Source of the DNA: Mangrovactinospora gilvigrisea
GTDB taxonomy: Bacteria > Actinomycetota > Actinomycetes > Streptomycetales > Streptomycetaceae
Direction of reading: 5' to 3'
NCBI RefSeq assembly: GCF_001879105.1
Contig: NZ_MLCF01000012.1
Location: 1-36,983, forward strand
Length of the DNA stretch: 36,983 nucleotides
Shown: positions 20,952 through 31,009 of the stretch, in pieces
Numbering within the stretch: position 1 is the first letter of the stretch
How the letters are laid out: the number at the start of each line of letters is the position of its first letter
Translations under genes and position numbers: made by a program
Notes under the pieces: generated by a model
Databases searched by the model: none
What the model saw: the letters and a program-made list of their open reading frames with translations, nothing else
Told to the model about the DNA's origin: nothing

Positions 20952-22055
20952 ATGTCGGAATTCGTACCCGGACTGGAGGGCGTGGTCGCGTTCGAGACCG
21001 AGATCGCCGAGCCCGACAAGGACGGCGGCTCGCTGCGCTACCGCGGGGTCGACATCGAGGAGCTCGTGGGCCGGGTGCCCTTCGAGCACGTCTGGGGCCT
21101 GCTCGTCGACGAGGCGTTCACGCCCGGCCTCGCCCCCGACGAACCGTTCCCGCTGCCGGTGCACACCGGCGACGTCCGGGTCGACGTCCAGGCCGGCCTC
21201 GCCATGCTGGCGCCGGTGTGGGGGCTCAAACCGCTGCTCGACACGGAGGACGCCAAGGCGCGGGAGGACCTGGCGCGGTGCGCGGCGACGGCGCTCTCCT
21301 ACGTCGCCCAGTCGGCGCGCGGCGTCGGCGCGGCGATGGTGCCCGAGCGGCGCGTCGACGAGGCGGCGTCGCTGGTGGAGCGGTTCATGGTGCGGTGGCG
21401 CGGCGAGCCCGACCCGCGGCACGTCAAGGCGGTGGACGCGTACTGGTCGTCGGCGGCCGAGCACGGCATGAACGCCTCGACGTTCACCGCCCGGGTGATC
21501 GCCTCCACCGGCGCGGACGCGGCGGCGGCGCTGAGCGGGGCGGTGGGCGCGATGTCGGGCCCGCTGCACGGGGGCGCGCCGTCCCGGGTGCTGCACATGC
21601 TCGAGGAGATCGAGGGGACGGACGACGCGGCGGCGTACGTGCGGGGCGTGCTGGACCGCGGCGAGCGGCTGATGGGCTTCGGGCACCGCGTCTACCGCGC
21701 GGAGGACCCGCGGGCGCGGGTGCTGCGGCGGACGGCGCGCGAGCTGGACGCGCCGCGCTACGCGGTGGCGGAGGCGCTGGAGGAGGCGGCGCTCAAGGAG
21801 TTGAGGGAGCGTCGGCCGGACCGGGTGCTGGCGACGAACGTGGAGTTCTGGGCGGCGATCGTGCTGGACTTCGCACAGGTGCCGGCGTCGATGTTCACGT
21901 CCATGTTCACCTGCGCGCGGACGGCGGGGTGGGCGGCGCACATCCTTGAGCAGAAGCGGACGGGGCGGCTGGTGCGGCCGGCGGCGCGCTATGTCGGGCC
22001 GGGGACGCGTGGGGCTGCGTCGGTGCCGGGGTACTCGGCGGTGGCGCGCGCGTAG
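20952..22055 (+). CDS. citrate synthase
   Basis: This encodes 367 aa from ATG 20952, with AAGGAG 11 bases upstream. The frame extends 5' to 20763 but without homology-like composition. The catalytic elements are visible: SGPLHGGAPSRVLHML (first histidine), GFGHRVYRAEDPRARVL (second histidine and arginine) and NVEFWAAIVLDFAQVP (aspartate). The N-terminal GGSLRYRGVDIEELVG segment is standard for the small citrate synthase group. It condenses oxaloacetate and acetyl-CoA; methylcitrate activity cannot be excluded from sequence. The gene is divergent from pdxH, an arrangement common in Streptomyces. Confident in family. Confidence 0.95.
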   Translation: MSEFVPGLEGVVAFETEIAEPDKDGGSLRYRGVDIEELVGRVPFEHVWGLLVDEAFTPGLAPDEPFPLPVHTGDVRVDVQAGLAMLAPVWGLKPLLDTEDAKAREDLARCAATALSYVAQSARGVGAAMVPERRVDEAASLVERFMVRWRGEPDPRHVKAVDAYWSSAAEHGMNASTFTARVIASTGADAAAALSGAVGAMSGPLHGGAPSRVLHMLEEIEGTDDAAAYVRGVLDRGERLMGFGHRVYRAEDPRARVLRRTARELDAPRYAVAEALEEAALKELRERRPDRVLATNVEFWAAIVLDFAQVPASMFTSMFTCARTAGWAAHILEQKRTGRLVRPAARYVGPGTRGAASVPGYSAVARA

Positions 22056-22106
22056 TGCTCGCTGTTCGCCGCCGGCGGCGGCGGGCGGGGGTGATGCAAT
22101 GGGGGC

Positions 22107-23934
<1,828 letters not shown>

Positions 23935-24012
23935 CGCCCGGTGCGCCGGTGCCGCGCTGGCTGGCAGTGACAGGGCCTTGTTAGGGCGCCCACCGAGAGG
24001 TGGGATGTCCCC

Positions 24013-24993
24013 ATGGAGTACACGCAGTTGGGGCGGACCGGGCTCAAGGTGAGTCGGCTGGTCCTCGGAACGATGAACTTCGGACCGCTGACCACCGAGC
24101 CCGACAGTCACGCCATCATGGACGCCGCGCTCGAGGCCGGCGTCAACTTCTTCGACACGGCGAACACCTACGGCGGCGACGCCGGCAAGGGGCGGACCGA
24201 GGAGATCGTCGGCTCCTGGTTCGCCAAGGGCGGCGAGCGGCGGGAGAAGACCGTCCTCGCCACCAAGGTCTACGGCAACCGGGGCGACTGGCCCAACGAC
24301 GGCCGGCTGTCGGCGCGGCACATCCGGCAGGCGGTCGAGGCCAGCCTCAAGCGCCTCGGCACCGACTGGATCGACCTCTACCAGATGCACCACGTCGACC
24401 GTTTCACGCCGTGGGAGGAGATCTGGCAGGCGATGGAGCGGCTCGTCGCCGAGGGCAAGATCCTCTACGTCGGCTCGTCCAACCACGCCGGCTGGCACAT
24501 CGCGCAGGCCAACGAGACCGCGGCGCGCCGCAACTCCCTCGGCCTGGTGAGCGAGCAGTGCCTGTACAACCTCACCGAGCGCCGCGCCGAGATGGATGTG
24601 CTGCCGGCCGCCGAGCACTACGGCCTCGGGGTCATCCCCTGGTCGCCGCTGGCCGGCGGGCTGCTGGGCGGGGCCGTCCGCAAGGAGCGGGAGGGCTCCG
24701 TCGGCGACCGCACCCGCGGGGGCCGCGCGGCCGCGATCCTCGCCGAGAAGCGCCCGCAGGTGGAGGCGTACGAGGAGCTGTGCGCCAAGCACGGCGTCGA
24801 CCCCGGCGAGGCGGCGCTGGCCTGGCTCAACACCCGTCCCGCGGTGACCGGTCCGATCATCGGCCCGCGCGTGATGGGCCAGTTGGAGTCCGCGCTGCGC
24901 GCGGTCGAGCTCGAACTGCCCGCCGAGTTCCTCGACGGACTGGACGAGATCTTCCCCGGGCCGGGTCCTTCTCCCGAGGCTTTTGCCTGGTAG
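24013..24993 (+). CDS. aldo/keto reductase
   Basis: This encodes 326 aa from ATG 24013, with GAGAGGTGGG upstream. It is an (alpha/beta)8 barrel of the AKR superfamily: MEYTQLGRTGLKVSRLVLGTMNFG at the N-terminus, catalytic D and Y in NFFDTANTYGGD, K in VLATKVYG, H in DLYQMHHVDR, then LVAEGKILYVGSSNHAGW and the NADPH region GPIIGPRVMGQLESAL. Cytoplasmic NADPH-dependent oxidoreductase of the YhdN/AKR11-12 type; the substrate is unknown. A 12-bp hairpin follows 13 bases after the stop. Confidence 0.94.
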   Translation: MEYTQLGRTGLKVSRLVLGTMNFGPLTTEPDSHAIMDAALEAGVNFFDTANTYGGDAGKGRTEEIVGSWFAKGGERREKTVLATKVYGNRGDWPNDGRLSARHIRQAVEASLKRLGTDWIDLYQMHHVDRFTPWEEIWQAMERLVAEGKILYVGSSNHAGWHIAQANETAARRNSLGLVSEQCLYNLTERRAEMDVLPAAEHYGLGVIPWSPLAGGLLGGAVRKEREGSVGDRTRGGRAAAILAEKRPQVEAYEELCAKHGVDPGEAALAWLNTRPAVTGPIIGPRVMGQLESALRAVELELPAEFLDGLDEIFPGPGPSPEAFAW

Positions 24994-25005
24994 GAGGGAT
25001 GACCA

Positions 25006-25033
25006 CCGGGGGTAGGGCTATCCCTACCCCCGG
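25006..25033. promoter_or_regulatory. 12-bp perfect inverted repeat before the sensor kinase gene
   Basis: CCGGGGGTAGGG (25006-25017) and its complement (25022-25033) flank CTAT. It lies 12 bases past the aldo/keto reductase stop and 53 bases before the kinase ATG. It could be a terminator, though without a T run, or an operator for the response regulator encoded downstream. Confidence 0.5.
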
Positions 25034-25086
25034 ACCCGGAGCGTCCCCCATGTCGTCCCCCACCGGGACCGGGCACTCTTGGTGGC

Positions 25087-26262
25087 ATGGAGACGACGAG
25101 CCCCGGCCGGCCGGGAAGCGGCCCCGGCGCGGGCCCCGCCCCGCGCCGCCGCGCCTTCGACCGCCGGATGTGGCGGGAGCTGCTGAACTGCCTGATCAAC
25201 TTTCCGCTTGATCTGGTCGGTTTCATCTACATCGTGGTGACGGTGACGGTCGGTGTCGGCCTCTCCTTCACCCTGGTCGGGCTGCCCGTGCTGGCCGGCT
25301 CGCTGGCCGGCGCCCGCGGCTTCGGCCAGGCGGCGCGGGCCCGCGTCCGCTCGCTGCTCGGCGAGGACGTCGGCGACCCGCTGCCGATCGGGGCGCGCCG
25401 CAAGCGCACCCACGCGTTCCCCTGGCTGACCGCGGCGATCACCGACGCGGTCTCCTGGCGGACCGCGCTCTACCTCTTCGCCCGCCTCCCCTGGGGGATC
25501 GTCACCTTCGCCGTCGGCCTGGTCAGCGTGATCGCGCTGTGGCCGGTGATGCCGTGGGTGCTGCGCGCGATGGCCAACGTCGACCGGTGGTCGGCGCGGG
25601 TGCTGCTGGCCCCGTCCGAGCTGCAGGCGCGCATCGAGGCGCTGGAGAGCAGCCGCACCGAGGTGGTGGACACCGCGGCGGCCGATCTGCGGCGCATCGA
25701 GCGGGATCTGCACGACGGCGCGCAGGCCCGGCTGGTGAACCTGGCGATGGGCCTGGGCCTGGCCAAGGAGCACCTGGACGACCCGGAGATGATGCGCAAG
25801 CTCATCGACGAGGCGCACGGCGAGGCCCGCGAGGCGGTGCGGGAGCTGCGCGATCTGGCGCGCGGCATCCACCCGGCGATCCTCACCGACCGCGGCCTGG
25901 ACGCGGCGCTGTCGCACCTGGCCGGACGGATGGCGATCCCGGTGACGGTGAGCGTCGACATGCCGGAGCGTCCGGCGTCGGCGATCGAGGGGACCGCGTA
26001 CTTCGCGATCTCCGAGCTGCTCACCAACATCACCAAGCACGCCGGGGCGCAGACCGCGGTGGTCGACGTCTGGAAGGCGGAGGACCGGCTGATGGTCCAG
26101 GTCCGCGACGACGGGCAGGGCGGCGCGAGCGAGGCGAAGGGCACGGGCCTCTCCGGCCTCGCCGAGCGGATCCGCTCGGTGGACGGCGTGTTCGTCGTCG
26201 ACAGCCCCGTCGGAGGCCCGACCACGATCTCGGCGGAACTGCCGTGGCGGACCCGGGATTAG
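25087..26262 (+). CDS. sensor histidine kinase (NarL-type, HisKA_3)
   Basis: This encodes 391 aa from ATG 25087. The N-terminal 165 residues are the actinobacterial putative-sensor module: LINFPLDLVGFIYIVVTVTVGVGLSF and a second pair of helices around LPWGIVTFAVGLVSVIALWPVMP, with four membrane segments. The phospho-acceptor is His in RRIERDLHDGAQARLV near residue 213, of the HisKA_3 kind. The HATPase domain has ELLTNITKHAG (N box), DDGQGG (G1) and GTGLSGLAERIRS (G2). It signals to the LuxR-type regulator two genes downstream. It overlaps no neighbour; 33 bp precede the next gene. Signal unknown, possibly cell-envelope stress. Confidence 0.94.
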   Translation: METTSPGRPGSGPGAGPAPRRRAFDRRMWRELLNCLINFPLDLVGFIYIVVTVTVGVGLSFTLVGLPVLAGSLAGARGFGQAARARVRSLLGEDVGDPLPIGARRKRTHAFPWLTAAITDAVSWRTALYLFARLPWGIVTFAVGLVSVIALWPVMPWVLRAMANVDRWSARVLLAPSELQARIEALESSRTEVVDTAAADLRRIERDLHDGAQARLVNLAMGLGLAKEHLDDPEMMRKLIDEAHGEAREAVRELRDLARGIHPAILTDRGLDAALSHLAGRMAIPVTVSVDMPERPASAIEGTAYFAISELLTNITKHAGAQTAVVDVWKAEDRLMVQVRDDGQGGASEAKGTGLSGLAERIRSVDGVFVVDSPVGGPTTISAELPWRTRD

Positions 26263-26295
26263 TCGGAAGCGGAAGCACAGGAAAGGGCAGAGATC

Positions 26296-26946
26296 ATGGT
26301 GACGATGCTGCGTGCGCCGTTTTCGCGGCAGGCGTGGGGGGCCCATGCGTGGGCGTGGAGCGGGCTGCCGGTGGCGATCGCGATGTTCGCCTGGTCGTTG
26401 GTGCTGGTGTGCGTGGGCGCCCCGCTGATCAGCACCGCGCTGGGCATCCCGGTGCTGGCGCTGCTGCTGACCACGGCGCGCGGCCTGGGCGCGATGGAGC
26501 GGGGCCGGGCGGCCGCGCTGCTCGGCCCGCGCGCCGCGGTGGAGGCGCCCGAGCCGCTGCCGGACCGCTCCGGCGGCGTGTGGCTGCGGATGTGGCGGCG
26601 GCTGGGCGACCCGGCCGGCTGGAAGGCCGTGCTGTACGCGGTGGTCTCCTTCCCCTGGTCGATCGTCACCTTCGTGATGAGCGCGACGCTGCTCGCCACC
26701 GGCTGGGCGCTCTTCACCTATCCGGCGTGGGCCTGGGTCTACCCGCGCTACACCAGCGACCCCGGGATGCAGTTCTACGGCTTCTGGACCGACCACCCCG
26801 AGAACTTCTATCTGACGGGCGTGTGGGTGTGGGCCACGGCCGCCGCCGGGCTGGTCCTGGTGCTGGTCACGCCCTGGGTGATGCGCGGTCTGACGGCGGT
26901 GGACGCGGCACTGGTGCGCGGTCTGCTGGGACGGCGGCGCGGCTGA
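26296..26946 (+). CDS. stand-alone sensor-domain membrane protein
   Basis: This encodes 216 aa from ATG 26296, with GGAAAGGGCAG upstream. It matches the sensor module of the preceding kinase, without kinase domains: SGLPVAIAMFAWSLVLVCVGAPLI, LAAPVLALLLTTARGLGAMERGRAAALLG, SFPWSIVTFVMSATLLATGWALFTYPAWAWVYPRY and a final membrane helix followed by VTPWVMRGLTAVDAALVRGLLG. Four membrane segments are predicted. The gene is between kinase and regulator, same strand. It probably interacts with the kinase sensor region, for instance as a signal adaptor or a dimer partner; no catalytic part is present. Domain similarity is clear. Confidence 0.85.
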   Translation: MVTMLRAPFSRQAWGAHAWAWSGLPVAIAMFAWSLVLVCVGAPLISTALGIPVLALLLTTARGLGAMERGRAAALLGPRAAVEAPEPLPDRSGGVWLRMWRRLGDPAGWKAVLYAVVSFPWSIVTFVMSATLLATGWALFTYPAWAWVYPRYTSDPGMQFYGFWTDHPENFYLTGVWVWATAAAGLVLVLVTPWVMRGLTAVDAALVRGLLGRRRG

Positions 26947-27024
26947 CCCGTCCCGGTCCGGCCCCGCGGTACGGAATGATGGGGGACGATACGTGCCGCA
27001 GGGCCGGATGTCGGGAGGGAACAC

Positions 27025-27684
27025 GTGCGGGTTGTCGTCGCCGAGGATTCGGTGCTGCTCCGGGAGGGGCTGATCCGGTTGATCACCGACCGGGGGCACG
27101 AGGTGGTCGGGGCCGTCGGGGACGGCGAGGAGCTGGTCGCCTGCGTCGACGAGTTGGCGGCGGAGGGCCAGCTCCCGAACGTGGTGGTCGCGGATGTGCG
27201 GATGCCCCCCACGCACACCGACGAGGGGGTGCGGGCCGCCGTGCGGCTGCGCGAGACGCATCCTTCGGTGGGGGTGCTGGTGCTCTCGCAGTACGTGGAG
27301 GAGCAGTACGCCACCGAGCTGCTGACCGGCTCCACCAAGGGCGTCGGCTATCTGCTGAAGGACCGGGTCGCGGACGTCCGGGAGTTCGTGGACGCGGTGG
27401 TCCGCGTCGCGGACGGCGGCACCGCGCTCGACCCGGAGGTCGTCGCCCAGCTGCTGGGCCGCAGCCGCCGCCAGGACGTGCTGGCGGGCCTGACGCCCCG
27501 TGAGCGCGAGGTGCTGGGGCTGATGGCGGAGGGCCGCACCAACACGGCGATCGCCAAGTCGCTCTTCGTCTCGGACGGCGCGGTGGAGAAGCACGTCTCG
27601 AACATCTTCATGAAGCTGGGGCTCGGCCCGTCCGGGGACGACCACCGCCGGGTGCTCGCCGTGGTGCGTTATCTGAGGCGGTAG
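27025..27684 (+). CDS. response regulator, NarL/LuxR family
   Basis: This encodes 219 aa from GTG 27025, with GGGAGGGA seven bases upstream. The receiver domain spans 1-125: acidic pocket AEDS at 7-10, phospho-Asp in VVVADVRMPP near residue 54, and the switch residue in LSQY followed by the K in YLLKDRV. The LuxR-type HTH spans about 150-215: LTPREREVLGLMAEGRTNTAIAKSLFVSDGAVEKHVSNIFMKLGL. It completes a three-gene two-component operon, 78 bp after the stand-alone sensor protein. Targets are unknown; the palindrome at 25006-25033 is a candidate for autoregulation. Confidence 0.95.
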   Translation: MRVVVAEDSVLLREGLIRLITDRGHEVVGAVGDGEELVACVDELAAEGQLPNVVVADVRMPPTHTDEGVRAAVRLRETHPSVGVLVLSQYVEEQYATELLTGSTKGVGYLLKDRVADVREFVDAVVRVADGGTALDPEVVAQLLGRSRRQDVLAGLTPREREVLGLMAEGRTNTAIAKSLFVSDGAVEKHVSNIFMKLGLGPSGDDHRRVLAVVRYLRR

Positions 27685-27790
27685 TTCCGGATGGGGCGGA
27701 CGGCACTTTCTGTGTCGACCGGCGGTGCGCGCGAAAGGTTGTACGGTTCAGGAATGTGGTCCGTGTGGTGTTTTACCGGCAGCCGATGGA

Positions 27791-27819
27791 TGGTCAAAAG
27801 CTGAATCGCTGCTTATCTT
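27791..27819 (+). promoter_or_regulatory. candidate promoter of the FG-GAP protein gene
   Basis: TGGTCA (27791-27796), 17 bases, TATCTT (27814-27819). The region is AT-rich against its surroundings. The predicted transcript start near 27826 leaves an 84-base leader before GTG 27910. Confidence 0.35.
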
Positions 27820-27909
27820 TACACCGCACGCGGCACTTGGGTGTCTGCCTCCCGCCGCGGCGCCGATGCCGGGCGGCAGGCCCGGTCTTTCCTGTGGGGG
27901 TTCACACTC

Positions 27910-29658
27910 GTGTCCTCGGGCACTCGTATGCGTTTTTCGCGCGTCGCCGCGGCTGTCGCCGCGAGCGCCGCGCTGGTCCTGGCCGCTGCCGGGACCTCTT
28001 CCGCGGACGGCCACGCTCGCACCGTGGGTTCGCCGCGGATCGCGGTTCCGCAGCCGACGTTCCACAAGCCGATGACGCGCGCGGCCGTGAAGCCGCACCC
28101 GGTCGAGTCGGCCGACGGCAAGCCGGCGTCCTTCCGCAGCGACTTCAACGGCGACGGTTCCTCGGACTTCCTCTACACCGCGCTCGACGGCAACACCTAT
28201 TACAAGGATCGCGTCGACGCCGACACCGTCGCGTATCCGGACAGCGCCGAGAAGGTCAAGGACTGGCTCTACCCCGGCGACCTGACCGGTGACGGGGTGC
28301 CGGACGTCCTCGGCCTCTCGCTCGGCGGCAACCTGCGGCTGTTCAGCGGCGCGGGGATCCGCAACGCCAACGGCCTGTCCGCCGAGGGCTACACGACCGT
28401 CGGCACCGGGTTCCAGAAGTACTCCAAGCTGTTCATCCCCGGTGACCTCAACGGCGACGGCAACGCCGACCTGCTCGCCCGCACGCCGAGCGGCGACCTG
28501 GTGTTCTACCCCGGCACCGGCAAGGGCTTCGGCTCGCCCGTGACCATCGGCCACGGCGGCTGGCAGCAGTACGACGAGCTGATCGGCGCCGGCGACCTCA
28601 ACGGCGACGGCAACGCCGACCTGCTCGCCCGCACGCTGGACGGCAGCCTCTACGAGTACAACGGGCTGGGCAACGGCACGCTCTCCGCCAAGAAGCTGCT
28701 GGGCACGGGGTACCAGAAGTACACCGAGATCATCGGTGGCGGGGACTACGACGGAGACGGCTACCCGGACCTGGCCGTCCGCGACACCACCGGCACCGGC
28801 ACCCTGTACCTGATGCACGGCAACGGCGACGGCAGCTTCGCGGCGCCGACCGCCGTGGGCGACGGATGGCAGTACACCACCCAGCTGGGCGGCGGCGGCA
28901 ACATCCCGTTCTACGGCAAGCACGAGTTCATCGGGCAGACCGCGGCCGGGACGCTGTACTGGTACGGCTCCAACGGGGACGGCGGCTTCCAGGGCAAGAC
29001 CCGGACCAGCGACGTCGGCGGCTTCCCGCCCAGCCAGCTGTACCTGGCCTTCGCCAACGCGCTGACCAGCAACGGCTACCCGGACCTGGTCGGCAAGGAC
29101 AACTACGACGGCCACATCTACAACTACCAGACCTACGCGGCCAACGACACCAACGGCCTGGCCGGCGGCTCGAAGTCCTACAACCTGGTGACCGGCCCCG
29201 GTGACCTGAACCAGGACGGCAAGGGCGACCTGATCGCCCGGGACACCTCCGGCAACCTCTACTACTACGCCGGCAACGGCACCGGCCTGAGCGTCCAGGG
29301 CCGGGTGCAGATCGGCACCGGCGGCTGGAACCAGTACAACGCCATCGTCGGCGGCGGCGACCTGAACAACGACGGCATCGCCGACATCGTCGCCCGCCAG
29401 ACCTCCACCGGCGCCCTGTACCTCTACCCGGGCCTGGGCAACGGCCGGTTCGGCGGCAAGGTGCTGATCGGCTCCTCCGGCTGGAACCAGTACACGACGA
29501 TCGCCTCCCCCGGCGACATGAACGGCGACGGCAAGGCCGACCTGATCGCCGAGTCCAAGACCGGCGGGCTGTACTTCTACGCCGGCCTGGGCAACGGCAA
29601 GTTCGGCGCGCGGGTGTCCATCGCCACCAGCGGCTTCACCTTCAAGTACCTGTACTGA
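27910..29658 (+). CDS. secreted FG-GAP/VCBS repeat protein
   Basis: This encodes 582 aa from GTG 27910, with GGGGG nine bases upstream; an ATG six codons later is the alternative. The signal peptide is MRFSRVAAAVAASAALVLAAAG with likely cleavage near SSADGHA. From about residue 75 there are eight or nine calcium-binding D-x-N/D-G-D-x-x-x-D blade motifs: DFNGDGSSD, DLTGDGVPD, DLNGDGNAD (twice), DYDGDGYPD, DLNQDGKGD, DLNNDGIAD, DMNGDGKAD, each followed by a G-rich aromatic blade. One blade is degenerate. It is probably an extracellular beta-propeller for adhesion or sugar binding; no catalytic domain is evident. It has its own promoter and is not part of the two-component operon. Confidence 0.9.
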   Translation: MSSGTRMRFSRVAAAVAASAALVLAAAGTSSADGHARTVGSPRIAVPQPTFHKPMTRAAVKPHPVESADGKPASFRSDFNGDGSSDFLYTALDGNTYYKDRVDADTVAYPDSAEKVKDWLYPGDLTGDGVPDVLGLSLGGNLRLFSGAGIRNANGLSAEGYTTVGTGFQKYSKLFIPGDLNGDGNADLLARTPSGDLVFYPGTGKGFGSPVTIGHGGWQQYDELIGAGDLNGDGNADLLARTLDGSLYEYNGLGNGTLSAKKLLGTGYQKYTEIIGGGDYDGDGYPDLAVRDTTGTGTLYLMHGNGDGSFAAPTAVGDGWQYTTQLGGGGNIPFYGKHEFIGQTAAGTLYWYGSNGDGGFQGKTRTSDVGGFPPSQLYLAFANALTSNGYPDLVGKDNYDGHIYNYQTYAANDTNGLAGGSKSYNLVTGPGDLNQDGKGDLIARDTSGNLYYYAGNGTGLSVQGRVQIGTGGWNQYNAIVGGGDLNNDGIADIVARQTSTGALYLYPGLGNGRFGGKVLIGSSGWNQYTTIASPGDMNGDGKADLIAESKTGGLYFYAGLGNGKFGARVSIATSGFTFKYLY

Positions 29659-29661
29659 CCG

Positions 29662-29843
29662 TCACGGTGACGCGGCGCCCGGCGGGCCCCGGGGCGATCC
29701 AGACCCTGGCCGGCCCGTCGGCCACCGCCACCCGGTGCGTCGCTCCGGCGACGTCCACGACGGCTTTCGCGCCGGCCCCGGGGAGGGAGACCTCCGCGGG
29801 GCCGGTCGCGTGGGTTCGACGAACAGCCGTCAGCCGCGGTCGT
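29662..29843 (-). pseudogene. possible C-terminal gene remnant
   Basis: On the minus strand a stop-free frame of about 55-60 codons without a start reads AEVSLPGAGAKAVVDVAGAT, then a beta-rich stretch VAVADGPARVWIAPGPAG and VTVTVSTGT before a stop that overlaps the tail of the FG-GAP gene. The alternating valine pattern is protein-like. An in-frame stop lies just upstream (near 29846). It may be a leftover of a lost gene, or chance. Confidence 0.3.
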
Positions 29844-29870
29844 CACACGGATTGCTCGTCACACGGATTG
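29840..29870. repeat. 15-bp tandem direct repeat
   Basis: CGTCACACGGATTGC occurs at 29840-29854 and again at 29856-29870, separated by one base, in the gap between the FG-GAP and korB genes. Confidence 0.7.
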
Positions 29871-29923
29871 CAATACCGGCGAGCAGCCCGGTTGCCGGCC
29901 GGCTCGCGCCGCCCGACGGAGCG

Positions 29924-31009
29924 TCAGGCGACCGTCCAGGTGTCCGAGCCGGTGAGCAGGGAGCCCAGGTCGCCGGGGCCCTTCTTGTCGACGGCGAGGT
30001 CGAGCTGCTCGCGCATCAGGGTGTCATAGACCGGGCGCTTGACGTCGCGGAAGACGCCGATCGGGGTCTGGTGGAGGGTGTCCGGGTCGGCGATCCGCGA
30101 CAGGGCCCAGGCCGTCACCGGCGAGGCCGCGTGGGGGTCGTGGACGAGGACGTCCGACTCGTTCTCGGGCGTCACCTCGACGACCCGCAGCTCGCCCGTC
30201 TCGGCGTCCCGCACCACGCCCTTGCCGCCGTCGGCGCCGAAGCGGATCCGCTCGCCGGCCTCCAGCGGGATGATCGCCTCGGCCTTGGTGCTGCGGTCCT
30301 TCAGCGGCTCGAACGCGTTGTCGTTGAAGATGTTGCAGTTCTGGTAGATCTCCACCAGCGCGCTGCCCGGGTGCTCGGCCGCGGCCTGCAGCACCGAGGT
30401 GAGGTGCTTGCGGTCGGAGTCGATGGTGCGGGCGACGAAGGACGCCTCCGCGCCCAGCGCCAGCGAGATCGGGTTGAACGGCTGGTCCAGCGAGCCCATC
30501 GGCGTCGACTTGGTGATCTTGCCGACCTCGGAGGTGGGGCTGTACTGGCCCTTCGTCAGGCCGTAGATCCGGTTGTTGAAGAGCAGGATCTTCAGGTTGA
30601 CGTTGCGGCGCAGCGCGTGGATCAGGTGGTTGCCGCCGATGGAGAGCGCGTCGCCGTCACCGGTGACCACCCACACCGACAGGTCGGGGCGGGAGCTGGC
30701 CAGGCCGGTGGCGATCGCCGGGGCGCGGCCGTGGATGGAGTGCATCCCGTAGGTGTTCATGTAGTACGGGAAGCGCGAGGAGCAGCCGATGCCGGAGACG
30801 AAGACGACGTTTTCCTTGGCCAGCCCGAGCGTCGGCATGAAGCCCTGGACGGCGGCGAGGACGGCGTAGTCGCCGCACCCGGGGCACCACCGCACCTCCT
30901 GGTCGGTCTTGTAGTCCTTCGCGGTGCGGTCGACCTCGGTCTTGGGCACCAGCGAGAGGAGAGAGTGCCCGTTCAGCGAAGCCCCGTTGGAGCCGTTGAC
31001 CTCAGACAT
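29924..31009 (-). CDS. korB: 2-oxoacid:ferredoxin oxidoreductase beta subunit
   Basis: This encodes 361 aa from ATG 31009, which overlaps the korA stop by 8 bp. It contains the thiamine pyrophosphate-binding fold: EVRWCPGCGDYAVLAAVQ near residue 40 (CPGCG for the iron-sulfur/TPP region), VSGIGCSSRFPYYMNTYGMHSIHGRAPAIATGLA, the TPP motif GDGDALSIGGNHLIHALRRN, and NNRIYGLTKGQYSPTS. KorB, with KorA, oxidises 2-oxoglutarate or a related 2-oxoacid to an acyl-CoA while reducing ferredoxin. Actinobacteria use it beside or in place of the 2-oxoglutarate dehydrogenase complex. Tight overlap gives coupled translation. Confident. Confidence 0.96.
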   Translation of the reverse strand: MSEVNGSNGASLNGHSLLSLVPKTEVDRTAKDYKTDQEVRWCPGCGDYAVLAAVQGFMPTLGLAKENVVFVSGIGCSSRFPYYMNTYGMHSIHGRAPAIATGLASSRPDLSVWVVTGDGDALSIGGNHLIHALRRNVNLKILLFNNRIYGLTKGQYSPTSEVGKITKSTPMGSLDQPFNPISLALGAEASFVARTIDSDRKHLTSVLQAAAEHPGSALVEIYQNCNIFNDNAFEPLKDRSTKAEAIIPLEAGERIRFGADGGKGVVRDAETGELRVVEVTPENESDVLVHDPHAASPVTAWALSRIADPDTLHQTPIGVFRDVKRPVYDTLMREQLDLAVDKKGPGDLGSLLTGSDTWTVA

